A stretch of 36,872 nt of DNA from Candidatus Omnitrophota bacterium (GTDB lineage: Bacteria > Omnitrophota > Gorgyraeia > Zapsychrales > Zapsychraceae): contig JAFGFL010000021.1 of assembly GCA_016931055.1 (NCBI GenBank), forward strand, positions 1 through 36,872, given 5' to 3'. The first letter of the stretch is position 1, and every line of letters begins with the position of its first letter. The translations under genes and the position numbers were made by a program. The notes beneath the pieces are model-generated. The model had not been told where the DNA came from, ran no database searches, and saw only the letters and a program-made list of their open reading frames with translations. Positions 1 to 12,000 of the stretch are shown here, piece by piece.

Positions 1-3000
1 CCCCGTCAATTAACCGGTGGGGTGCTACACCCAATCGGTGAATTAAGGGGTGTTGAAGTCGGTGAGCGCCAGGTCGTTTCCTCGCCGGCGATGATGCCCG
101 AAAGGCCGAAGGCGGAAACGGCCTCCAGCCCGGCGTTACTCTCGCCACACGACCAGGCATGGCAGAAGTTAGTTAGTTTAGTCAGTAACGAAAGATTTTT
201 AAAGATTAAAGAACCGGGCAATGACACCGCACCCCGCGATGTTTATTTAGGAAAGAACTTTGTTGCGCATGTTCCACTTACTGAGTTGACGAGTAACCGC
301 TCTATACAGATCGCCTTGAACAGCTTTGGTAAATACTTTGCTCCTACGACGATTGTTGCGGGTATTGTCTCATTGATAACTGGTCAGGACGCCGATGACA
401 GCCGGGTAACTCTTATTTCCCAACGTGTCACTCCGTTGATTTACCAGAGCCTGCTTGATTCGCGTGACAGCGCAGACCAACCGAAGAATTATTTTGACAT
501 ACTCAGAGAGCGGCATCCCAACCAGTCTGAATTTATTGCCGCGGCAAGGAATGTTATTGATCAATACATTGGACTTGTTAATGACATGTGGACGATGGGG
601 ATATTTAATCTTGACGTTACCTTTAAGAATATGGGCGTGGATAAAAATGGACAAATCCGCATGTTTGATTTCGGAAACTTTATTGACGAAAAACCAAGCG
701 AAGAGCAGCTTTATTCTGCGTTTAACAGAGGATACAAGTTTGACGGCGAAAGTTTAAACACAAGAATGCTTCTGGGGACAGAGGGGCGGGAAGTGGTTCA
801 TTATTATGAAGAACAAGCCGAGCAGGTTTTCAACAAAGAACATTTTGATGAGGTTTGGGGGGCCAATATAGGTTTGCGCACGGCGGTACAAAAGGCCGTG
901 ACCGATATAGTCTCCAGCCCGGTCTATGATTTTGAGAAACTTGAAAAGCGCATCATGGAACCGTTTGACGGCCGCCTTGCTTCAGCTGACGGAGCTTTGT
1001 CCGGTTATCGGGCATCGGAGGTCGCGGGTTGGGCCCGGCGGATGAAAGGGGAGATTGACGGCAAGATCGGGAACGGCCGCGATCTCTGGAGGATCTCCAG
1101 CGACCTTGGGGCGTGGCCCGGCGACAACCACATGGACAGAGAGGATTTTCTTGTCCAAACGGGACGGAAAGCCCAAGCGGCGTATGATTTTGCCGAAGCC
1201 CTTCAAAAAGAGGCGGACGGGAAACAGAATATCTATCTGATGGAGGCTCTCGGCCTGGCGCTTGCTGAGGAGGTCTTAGGCGGGCGTCCCAAGACTTTGT
1301 ATTTTACAGACGAGGCCTTTAAGGCGATGAAAGGAACGCAGGTGGATCGCTATGACGGATCCCTTGAGCTCATGTTTGCAGAGGCAAAGAGTAGAGCAGG
1401 GGTCGCGTATGAATCTGAGCCTCTGAATGCGGCGCAATTCAAACATTTTAGGAAGGAGTTCTTCAGCCTTTATAAGGAACTTGTTTCCGACCGGGAGATC
1501 CCTCAGGGATCTCTGCAGCCTGCATACAGAGGGCTTCTGGACGCCAGAGACGGCATAAAGGCGGCTTCCCGGAAATTGTCCTTATACCTCGACCAGATCG
1601 GGATGACGGGAAATGTTCTGGCCCGCGACGGCGGCCGGTTTATCGGGGCGGCCTATACGGAAGAATTGCTGTTCTTCGTGGAGGCCGTGGCCCGGCAGAA
1701 ACTCGCCGAAGGCATGCCGGCATTCAGCGAGGAGGACATGGATCGGAAGATCGAAAGCAAGATGTTCTACAGCAATCTCTCTGACCATTTGATGCCGGAG
1801 GGGCTTGCCCGGGAAGGAAAAGGCCTGTTGCCGACGAATTTTGACCGTTACCTTGTTGAATTTAAGGGAGAATTTACAGAGGATGGAGAGCCGATCGTCA
1901 CCGCCAGGGAGGACAACTTCAGCCAGCCGAAGGCGCGCTTTGAGATCGTCGCCTTGATCGCGGAGTTATGGAAGAAGAAAAGAGGATCGGACCTCGGCAT
2001 TTCAAATATTGTTTCGTTCAGGCGGCCGATTTCCTCGCCGGTCATTGATTTCAGGGTTATGGAGAATATGATTAATACCGTTTTATACATCCTTTCATCA
2101 CGTGAAAACACGTTCAGAGTTCAAAGGGCTTCTGACGACCGCGACGACTTACAGGCACAAGATGCGGCTTTAAAACGCTCACTGATGGACTTAAACAGAA
2201 TAATCCGAGGGTTGAAACAAAATCCGCAACGGGGATTAACGAAGAATGAAGAAACCGTTTTGAATAACAGTGTAGAAGCGATGGAGAAATATCAGAAAGA
2301 GGCGGTTGCCGAGGATGCCCGGCGCGGAGAGAGTGGAGGCCCATCCTATAGATTAACGGATGGCAGGATTGTCGCAGCTATCTATAAAGAACTTCGTGAT
2401 TATCTCGATCAAATAGGGGCCCTGAGAGGAGAACAGAAACAGTTAAGTCTATTTGAGGAAAGAGGGCCTTTATCAAGCCCGGTTGACACTCAGAAGCAAT
2501 TTGAATCTGCGAAAATGGCGCAGGAAAAGTCGATTGGATTGATGCAAAGGATGCGAGATAGGATAAATGAATCTATTCGAAGAATACATGACAGATTAAG
2601 CAGACAGAATGAAAGGATCCAAGAAAGGCGGCAAGACCTTGATGAGTACTTAGACGATATTGCCCAAATAGAGCGAGATCGTGCAGTTGCTCCTGTTCAA
2701 AAAGCTGTTGGGCGGACAGAAGCTGCTTATAAAGAAAATCTGCTTGCGCCGTTTGTGAATTGGTTAGCCAGGGTGTTCCATAGAGAAGGAGAGCCTGTTA
2801 AGGGTCTTGAGGAGAAGACGGAAAAAGCCGCCCAAGCGCCTCCGGTTAAAGCTGCTCCTTCTGCTGTTACGCCGGTATCAATAGTTGAACCGCCGTTGCC
2901 TGTTGCCGCTTCGCCTATTCAAGCTCCAGTTCCTGTTCCGGCTTCATCGCCGACATTGAGCGCTCCCATATCTTTGCCTATGCTGTTGAGTAAAATAAAT

Positions 3001-6000
3001 GATGATATTTCATCGTCGCCGGTCTTCTCTAACAAGCATTTGCAGGACAATCCATTTGCCGATAAAGCCTATGCGCGGGCCGGTGTCGAAGCTTCAAGCG
3101 CAATTCCTGGGGATAGCGGCAGAAAGACAATTCCATTCTCGGCACATAAACAGAGTAAAGGGATTCTGCCAGTTCCAGCCGGGCTAGCTAGTTTGCCTAC
3201 CAGCAGTCCCTTACCAGACAGTTCTAGCGGATCAGGCAACCGCAAGGCTCCAGTAAGTATGGTTGTCATGGTGCGTGACCAAGAAACACGTTACAAAGCT
3301 TTCTTTGTCATTAATGTTCCTAAACCTACTTCAAATGAACAAGGGGCAAAGATATTATTAGTAATCGATAAAAATGGTGCTACTAGATTCTTAAGTAGCG
3401 GAACCAGCCCGACAACGCTCCCAGCTGTCCTCCTATTCCGCATAGGAGCAGACAGTGCAAATGCAAGCAGCGCGGAACATAAGTATGAGTATGTCGTAGT
3501 TGTTGTAGTGTCTCTTGACGAAAGTCTCGAGATTAGTGACGTTGTTAACTTGTCTGGTTCCAATTACTTCGGTAATATGGCATTAGATGAGGGAACATCT
3601 GCTTCTTGGTTTGTATCTGAAATCGCAAGATTATTCAGGTCTGGAGTAGCCGAGGCAGCAGAAGCAAACGCAGCAAGAAACAAGGCAGGATCGAATCCTG
3701 CTGGCAGCACCAGAAGCGAAGCAGCAAATGCAGTAAGCAGGAAGGCAACCTCGGAAGAGGATGCCGGTAATGTAAAGGCAGTAACGGATCGATCGACCTT
3801 AGCAGCAATGTTAAGGAAGGTTGACCAAGCGGTAAAGTTAGTGGTCAAACTGTATGGTTACGCTGTCGCGAGAGCGAAGCGGCTGTACGGGGCGATCCTC
3901 AGAGGTGGGAGAAAGGCCTCATCAGGCAGGTCAGTACAAGCTCCTGGACTCGTCCGAGTAGCGGTTACGGTCGAGGTTAGCTCTGCGGTGGCGAGTATCA
4001 AGGCCGCCTATAACGACGTAGTCAAACTATCAATCGCGCGCGTGATACACGCGTTCGGTAAGATTTCAGGTTCTGGAAGTGTTGGAACCGAAGATTCAAA
4101 GAGTCTGCCGTCAAAACAAGGTTCAAGCCCCAACGACTTGTCCCAAGGACAGGTTGTATCCATTTCTTCGTCTATATCTACAAAAGCAACTTCTAGTTTA
4201 TCCATACCTTATATTTCTTCCACTGGCAGGGCTATAGCGGCTCTCACAGCCGTTATTTTGGCGCTGCTGGCTTATTCCATAGAGATGAACGCGCCCGGCA
4301 TTATCGTATTGAGTATTGCGTATATCGTATATCGTAGTTCAATTAACAGAGAAAGCCTGGTTGGTGTCCGCCCTATCTTTGAACGGATTTCCGGCCAGGC
4401 TTTTGTAATTAATTTAACCATTAATCGTGCGCATGACGCATCACGCATCACGCACGGCGAAATAGGAGGTGCATTATGGATTACACCAATACGTATTACA
4501 CCAAGATTCAGTTCAAGCATTTCGTTGACGTCCCGAGCTCAGCCTGCATTATCGCTACTGCGCTTGATGAATCCAGGAAGCTTAAACTCTTCCTCATCGC
4601 CAATGGCAGCGGGGCAATCTATAGGAGAAACGGCATTAATAATACTTGGGACCCTCTTGAAAGCGAGCATCACGAAACGGTCCGCAGGCTTGTCAAGGAA
4701 AGCCTTAACGACAGCAGGATCCCGCGCTACACAACCAAAAGCCTTAACTAAGGCTGACAATGAGGGAGGCCGAAACTCTACCGTGGCAGGTATCTTTACG
4801 GCCTCCCTTGCAACACTATTCAAATACATTTTGAGATCCGGCTCACGCGTCACAAGGATCTTATTAACAACAAAAGAAGCAGTCTTAGACTACGCAACTA
4901 AGACTAAGGCAGGAGAGCTGCGCACAACTCTACCGTGGCAGGTATTTGCGAGCTCTCCTGCAACTTCTTCGCCGGTTGAGCAAACCCGCCGGGCCGCCTC
5001 TAGCTCGCCGGTTGAGAAAACAGCGGTTAGCGGAAAGCGAATAGCGTTTAGTTCAGTTAATCCGGCCTATACGCTAAACGCTATACGCTATACGCTGAAT
5101 CCTTCCAGTTCCCCGATTAACATGAAGCACCTTACAGACATCGTCAAGCGCGGGCTGCTCCGCGCCGGGCCGAAGGTGAAGATATTAAGCAGATTCCCAG
5201 TCAAAAAGCTTCTCGCCTTCACAACAATCTCTGTAATTTCCGCGTTAACTCCGTTAAAAGCTCTTGCGGCCGAGGCGGCTGCTGCCGCTACGGCTACCGC
5301 CGGCGCCAAAGCCGCCGTGGCCAGCGCTGCAACGCCGTGGATCCTCAATCCTATTGTCATTTGGGTTGTTGCCGCGACTGTTGTGGTCCTTGCCGCCGTG
5401 AAGCTGTTCACCGCGAAAAACGCGGCACAGAAGAAGATTGCCGCTATGGTCATCGGCGCGATTGCCGTCTCTGCCTTGGCAAAGATTGCGGCGGTACCGG
5501 TCCTTATAGGATTGGGCGTGGTGTTTATGATTGGTGCGTTAGTATTCCGTATCGGGACATTACGTGATATCTCCGTATCTTCCTATTCGGCCTTAATGGG
5601 CGCCGGGCTTATTGCCTTGCCGTTCATTGCAGGTGCCCAGTTCATCGTTGTTGCTTTTGCGGCCTTCGGCTTCCTCACATTGATGATGATCCTTGTCAAT
5701 AGTTTCCAGGGCGGCATAGAAAAACCGGATATGTCATTAAGGAAGATGAAGGAGGATATCCGGAAACGTCTTGATGAAAATCTCGCGCAACAAATGCTGG
5801 ATGATAACGGCAAGGAAATTATGGATGAGGTCAAACTCCGGAGCCGTTATATCAAGTGGTTATATCATGCCCATAAAGATGGATCGATGGTGGGAGGAAA
5901 CGCGCAAGAAAGTGAAGGGTTCTTAGGCAAGGCATTGACGTTTGCCAGAAAGTCAGGCATTAACCTGGCGGTTGAGGTGATGGAAGCGTTCAAGACGGCC

Positions 6001-9000
6001 TATGAGATCATCGGCGCAAGGAATAAGGAAGCTTCAAGAAATATCCTGATGAAGGCCGCGGTCTTCGGGTATGCCCTGATCCTTGCCACGGGCTATTTGT
6101 TCGCGAAGGTCATTTATATGTTCTTCGCGGGGCCGGGGACTCGCAAGATAGAGCTTAGAAGAAAGTTGGTCCGGGGCGATTTCGAGAACATCGATTGGAA
6201 CCTGGCCGCGCAGGCTGTGTTGTATAAGGAGAGAAACATCATCAAGATCATTATCCGCGCGGCAGATATGGCCTTCTTCAAGCTCGGATACCTCCATCCG
6301 CTTGCCTACAATCCGATTATGGTAACTTTCTCCCGTTTGTGGATTGCCGGGCTGGGCATTTACTTTACGCCGGTCGTTGTCACATTTGTTACGGCGCACT
6401 TGCCGGTATTTGCCGGAGTTGTTTTGGCGTTCGTGCTAGGCATTTTTGTGCTTAACCTTGCCTTACAATTCAGGTCACAGGTTCAGACGCACCACAGGAA
6501 CTTAGTCGACCTCCTTTCTGCCAGGAAGCATGGTGCTGTCGGGCAAGATGGATCAGCCCATCTGTCCCTCGAGAAAATGATCATTGCCGCCAGACGCGAA
6601 GGCCGGGACTGGACCACGGATGAAGGAATCAGGAAAGCATATCTCTCAGGGCTCCTTTACGCATCGAACACAACCCTTACAAGCATCTTGAGGGCTCAGC
6701 ACGGAAAGGTAAGCAAGAAAGGCTTGCTCTTGTTCTATAGTCTCTATCCGGCGGCAGCCGTTATGTATGTTCTCAATACTCTTGTTCCGTTTAACTGGAT
6801 TAGTAAATTGTTCTCCGGGAGTTCTCTGCAGACCAAAAAATATTTTGCGAATTTGGGGTCATTAAAAGTTTCGTTCATCTCGGGCGGCATCGGACTATCG
6901 ATCATCGGCGTTGAAATTGCCGGCGCTGTGCATATCGGCGAATCCCTCGGCGGGCCGGCCCAGCCGATCGTCAACGTGCTGGAAGGCGACGGCAAAGGCG
7001 GCCACAGTTTGATGAGCCTCGGTTCTGATATTATCCTTTCCGGGCAAGACGCTGTTGTGAATAAAGTCAATGAAGGGAAAGGCGACGAGCAAAAGATCGA
7101 TGCGAATGTCACGCGCTCGATATACAAAAAGTTATTCGGCAACGAGGACGACTTTAACCTGATGCCTTTGTACCGGCAAATCAGGCAAATGACAAACGGA
7201 GAAATCACATTTAAGGATTTTAAGGAACAATGGCTTGCGATGAAACCCGAAAATTTTGTATTAAAGCACCAGGACAAGTTAATAAAGATTGGCCTCTCTG
7301 AGGGGCTAGTCAAAAGGGATTGGGAAAAGCCGATTAACGGGAAAGATATCTCCGAGAAAGACAAGATCGTGATTATGAACCTGCTCGGCCTGGCGCCTGA
7401 TTCCAAGTTCCCGTTCGAATGGCTGGATTCGCGTGTCTTAGCCGCTATCGCGCGTAAATTGGCTATTGAAGAAAAAATCGAGGAATTGCTGAAACAAGAT
7501 TATGTTAAGACGATCAAAGACAAAAGATCCGTGTTTCAAAACCGCATCTCCGATCGGCTGATTGACTATGTTGCGGAAAAAGGCTCAATCAGCTTGTTTG
7601 ATCCTGCCATTTCAATGGAAGAAAGAGCCTTGATCTTAAGGGAATTAAACTGGCCGAGTTTCGCCTTGAAAGCGACGCCGAAGGAATTGACGGCGGAGGT
7701 TTTGGCCATGCTTGCGGTCAAGCTGGGGAATGAAACGCAAACAGGAGATGAGCCGCTTTCCGAAGAGGCGATAGCCGAGACGGCAGCCGGTCAGCCGCAG
7801 CGCGCCGTGCTCCTTTCCGGCAGGACGGATGTCATCGGATACGTCAAGGAAGATGTCGCTAAGCACCCGATCTTCACCCCGCAGCGGCTTCGGTTCGGCG
7901 TGAGCACCGAAGATATCAATAACCTGGGGCTCTCGATCATGCACATTGAGAACCGCGGCCGCGCGGTCGGTTTGAGCGAGGCAGGGGCCCGCGGCATCAT
8001 GCAGATCATGCGGGATACATGGAACAGGACGGTTGCCGTCCTTGTCGCCAGGGGCATCATCCCTTACGCCTACGATTATGACAAAGAGGTCAACGACGCC
8101 AGAAAGAGCATTGAGGTCGGCGTCGGGTATTTGGCGCTCATTACCGAGACGATGGCAGAGCGTTTCTCAGGGCAAGAAATGACGAAAGAAGATTTTATCA
8201 AGATCGTTGCGGCCGCCTATTTTGCCGGCGAAAACCATAAGTCCGATCAGTGGTACCGCGATGTCATCCGGGCGGGAACAAGAACAAGCCAGGACAATCT
8301 AAAAACCTACGCATACGCCCGAATGGCCTGGATACTTTTCGACAACATGGAATGGGATAGCCAGGGTAGAGCGGTATCCAAAAGCACTGCCAGCGACATG
8401 GCGGGAACATATCAGCAAGTTAAGGCCGTTGAAGCCAAGGACAAGGAGGCGCTGGCCAGGCAGAAGGTCATCGAGGAATTCAAGAAGAACAGGAATGCTG
8501 AAATGGCGAAGGTTGCGGAGAAAACAGGAAAGGCTGTTATCCCCGTCGTTTCCGTGATTGAAACGCAGCGAGAAGTTGTTCCTGCGAAAAACGGCTTTGG
8601 ATTACAATATGGACCGGAAGTTTCCCTGGTCATCAGGAATGATGAAAAGGAGACCTTTACCCGCATTGCGGCTGACGGGACGGATTATCCGATGTCCGAT
8701 GAACTGATTGAAAGAGTCAAGGCTGCTTTTGGCGACAGGAAAATCGAAGGGAAGACAGGGATCCAGGCCGGGGCTGTCCTGGTTTTGGCGACAGAGATTG
8801 TCAATGATGATGACCGCATAGAATCAGCCATCCTTCAATTGTTTGACCAAATTGCCGCGCGCGAAAAAGACGCGGGCGAATACTTAAGGATGGTCGTCTT
8901 TGCCGATGACACGCCGGTCAAGCTCGAAGGCAGACAATTCGCGAAATTCTTCAGGAATGTTATTCGCGGCGGGACGCGAGATGAAAACCACATTCCGGTC

Positions 9001-12000
9001 TATAACAATCGCGCCGGTATAGGTAAAGTTGTTAATGATGAAATCCTAACTGTGGAAGATGAGAAAAAGCCTTCCCCCGATGCATGTTTTGAAGACAAAC
9101 CTGTCACTCAAATCTTTGCCGGAGTGACGGTGGACCGTGAATTGGATGGTAAGGAAATTGCGGTGGGTGATTTAATCGGCGTTGCCAAGAATCCGTCCAA
9201 GGCCGCCAGGGACGAACAGACCTATCGCTATGGAATTTCAGTCGATGGTGAAGGAGTTGAGTTGAATGATATCTATAGGACAGTGGAAGAAGAAATCCAG
9301 GAAGCCTTATTGGCGCGCAGGGATGCTATCAGACAGAAAGTCATCAATGAGGACGTTGATTTAGAGAAGGCGCTTGAGGAAGCTCTTAAGGAAGCCGTCA
9401 ACGAAGTCAAGGGTTATAAGAAGGATTCTTATAAACCTGAAGAGGCCGTCGCGCGCGAAGCGATTTTCGTCATGATTGAGCGCTCGCCGAAATTACTCGA
9501 AGGGACAAAAGCCTACGCGAGGATCAAAGAAGAGTATGGCTTGCTTGACAAAAAGGATGAGCTGTTCGACGCGCAAAAGACGATCCGTTCCTTTGCCCGT
9601 TTTAATGAGCTTTCCACGCAGAGGTCCCAAAAAGAAGGTGACGCGATCACCGCCCTTGTCTTTAATAAATTCGAACGCGAGCAAACCAGAACGGAAAATG
9701 CCAAGAAATGGACAAAAGAGACCATTGAAGAACTCCTGGCGAAGAAGAAACTGGATAAAGGGGCCCTTGTAAAACCTTTTGTCGGTCTCGGGTATGATCC
9801 AAACAATAAGGTTTTCTCCAAGTCGTTTAAGATCGCGGAGGGATTTGACCTGCGCTTCGGGTTCTTGATTGATTCTCAACTCGCCACCATCCCGGAAGAC
9901 ATAAAAACGGCCCTTGGGTTGTTCCAAACAGGCTGGAAACAGATTATAGGATACCCGATGGCAGTACAGGCATACTTGAATCTTTACAACAGGATAGCGA
10001 AGTACCGCCTCGGTGTTGGGGATTCGGGAGAGGGCGAAAGAGGAACGGTGATGATCTTCGAGGACTTTGATGATGTCAAGGATATCTTGCTGGAGGTCAC
10101 CAAGTTTGTCACGAGCCAAATTCCGGAAGAAGTCACGGATGAGAATTTTGATGAGGTCGCCAAGAAGATCGAGAAATTTAAGCTTTCGAAATCGAAGACC
10201 GGCTACACGCTTGATTTCACCGGAGCCAAACTGTTCCTGGATGTCTTGCGCAGCCTGCCTGTTGCCGGCCGGTTCTTTGGGCCGAAAGCGGATAAGAGCA
10301 ATCCGACAATATGGAACAGGGAATACAGGGCCATCTATATTGCCGGCATCAATGAATTGAAGTTCTATCTGGAAGGACTGGAAAACAATAACCCAGACAT
10401 CGTCTACGTCTTTGCCCGCGAAGGGGTCAACTTGAGCGGATACCGGATTGACCTGAAATTGCTCAATGACAAGAATTCGAAAGAATCCGGCGTGAAAATC
10501 GCCTTCCGCACGCCGCTTTATAAATATGACGATCTCACGAAATGGTTGAATGATCCTAGAAACGAGGGATATAACTTAAAAGACAACCAGGTTTACGTCG
10601 TCCAGGGTCGCTGGATGCTTGACCAGCTTGATACCAACCAGAGATTGAGCAACGGCCAAATACCGGCAGCTGTATACGATCAAAACGGATCGTTAAGAGA
10701 AGAGTTGAACTATATCCCGCGCACGAATACGATCCTCGGGCCTCTTAACGTCAGCGGGACAAGTTACCAGACGGATGCCGCGGCCGTGAAAAATGTCCTG
10801 CCGGGCGTTGCGACCGGCCAGGGAATAGTCGAAGAAGCGTACTTTAAAAACATTATCACGAAACCTGAGGATCGCGCGCGGTTGATGCAAGACCTGAAGG
10901 AACATGATCTGATCGACGGGAACAATGTCGTCCAGCCTGCGGTGATCGATATGAAGTATCCGGCGTCGATGGGCTTGCCGGAAGGCCGGTATACTTCGCA
11001 GCAGTTGGTCGACATCTTTGACGTGTTGAAAAACTACGAGGCGGTTTATCCGATGGCCCGTTATGGCCAGGAACCGACCCGGGAGGCCTTCGGATTCGCT
11101 CATCATTTCAAGGCCGGCGAAAAAGGGAAGCTCATCGTCTTTAACGTGCGGTTTGACGGCGTCTTGACGGAAGAGCCGTTTGAGGGGACCGGATTTAGTT
11201 TTGAGAAAATCTTGGCCAAAGGGATCGAGGCCGGCCATGTGGACAAATACCATCGGGTCCATTACAGATTCGAACACTTAAGCAAGAAGTTCAAGTCCGC
11301 GTTTCCGGAACTTACGGATAAAGAATTCGCTCAAATCGAAGACATCTTCAAGAAAATAGCCAAGACAAATACGGGCAAATTCGAGCTTGTTTATAACGGG
11401 ATGATCGGCACGCACCACAGCAGGGAGGCTTTCACGCCGGCACCCCTGACGTTCCCGCTCGATGAAGCGAGGGAATATTCTCTTAAGGCGAGAATGCTTT
11501 ATACCGTTGAAGAGGATATGGCCAATATCAGAGAGAAGGTTTACTACACCCGTCTGGTTCAATATAGAGAAGGGAAATGGGTGGTGGAGGATCCTGAAGT
11601 CGCCGGCGGATTAAGGGAAGTGCCGGAAAACAGGATTTACAGAAGGGATGTTCCGGAAGGCTTGCCGCTGGTGACCGGTGGGTCGGTGCTCAAGGAAGGG
11701 CAAGTTGCGATTTATGAGCCCACGGATCAAGAGCCGATGGCGCGCGTTCTCTTCGGGGACCGCATGAAATATCTCCATACGCATAAAGAGATCACCGATT
11801 ATCTGCAGCAGCAGCTGGAAAGCGGTATGTCCCTTGATATTGGCTTGGAGTTTGACGGCCTAGGCAAGGTCAGGGGGTTCAAGGTCGACTATAAAGACGG
11901 GTACCTTTCCGAAGAACCGTTTAAGAGGTTTGGCCTGGATTACGACGCTGTATTACGGAGGCTGCGCGAAAGTGAAACGAAATATCTGGTTAAGAATGAA

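Noticed and set aside
3685-3712. tRNA 3'-end-like sequence gcagg-atcgaat-cctgc-tggcagc-acca (T-arm plus acceptor)
   Set aside because: Suggestive of a tRNA remnant or att site, but no matching 5' acceptor strand (gctgcca) or anticodon arm was found upstream; probably chance.
4588-4605. SSSSPM in frame +1 within the nested +3 gene
   Set aside because: Resembles the SSPV motif but lies where frame +1 appears overprinted; not counted as a real motif copy.
6744-7406. 220-aa minus-strand ORF
   Set aside because: Lies opposite coherent coding sequence of the giant ORF; no RBS or domain seen.
9493-11277. Minus-strand ORFs of 208 and 194 aa
   Set aside because: Antisense shadows of the helical region in frame +1; no domain features.
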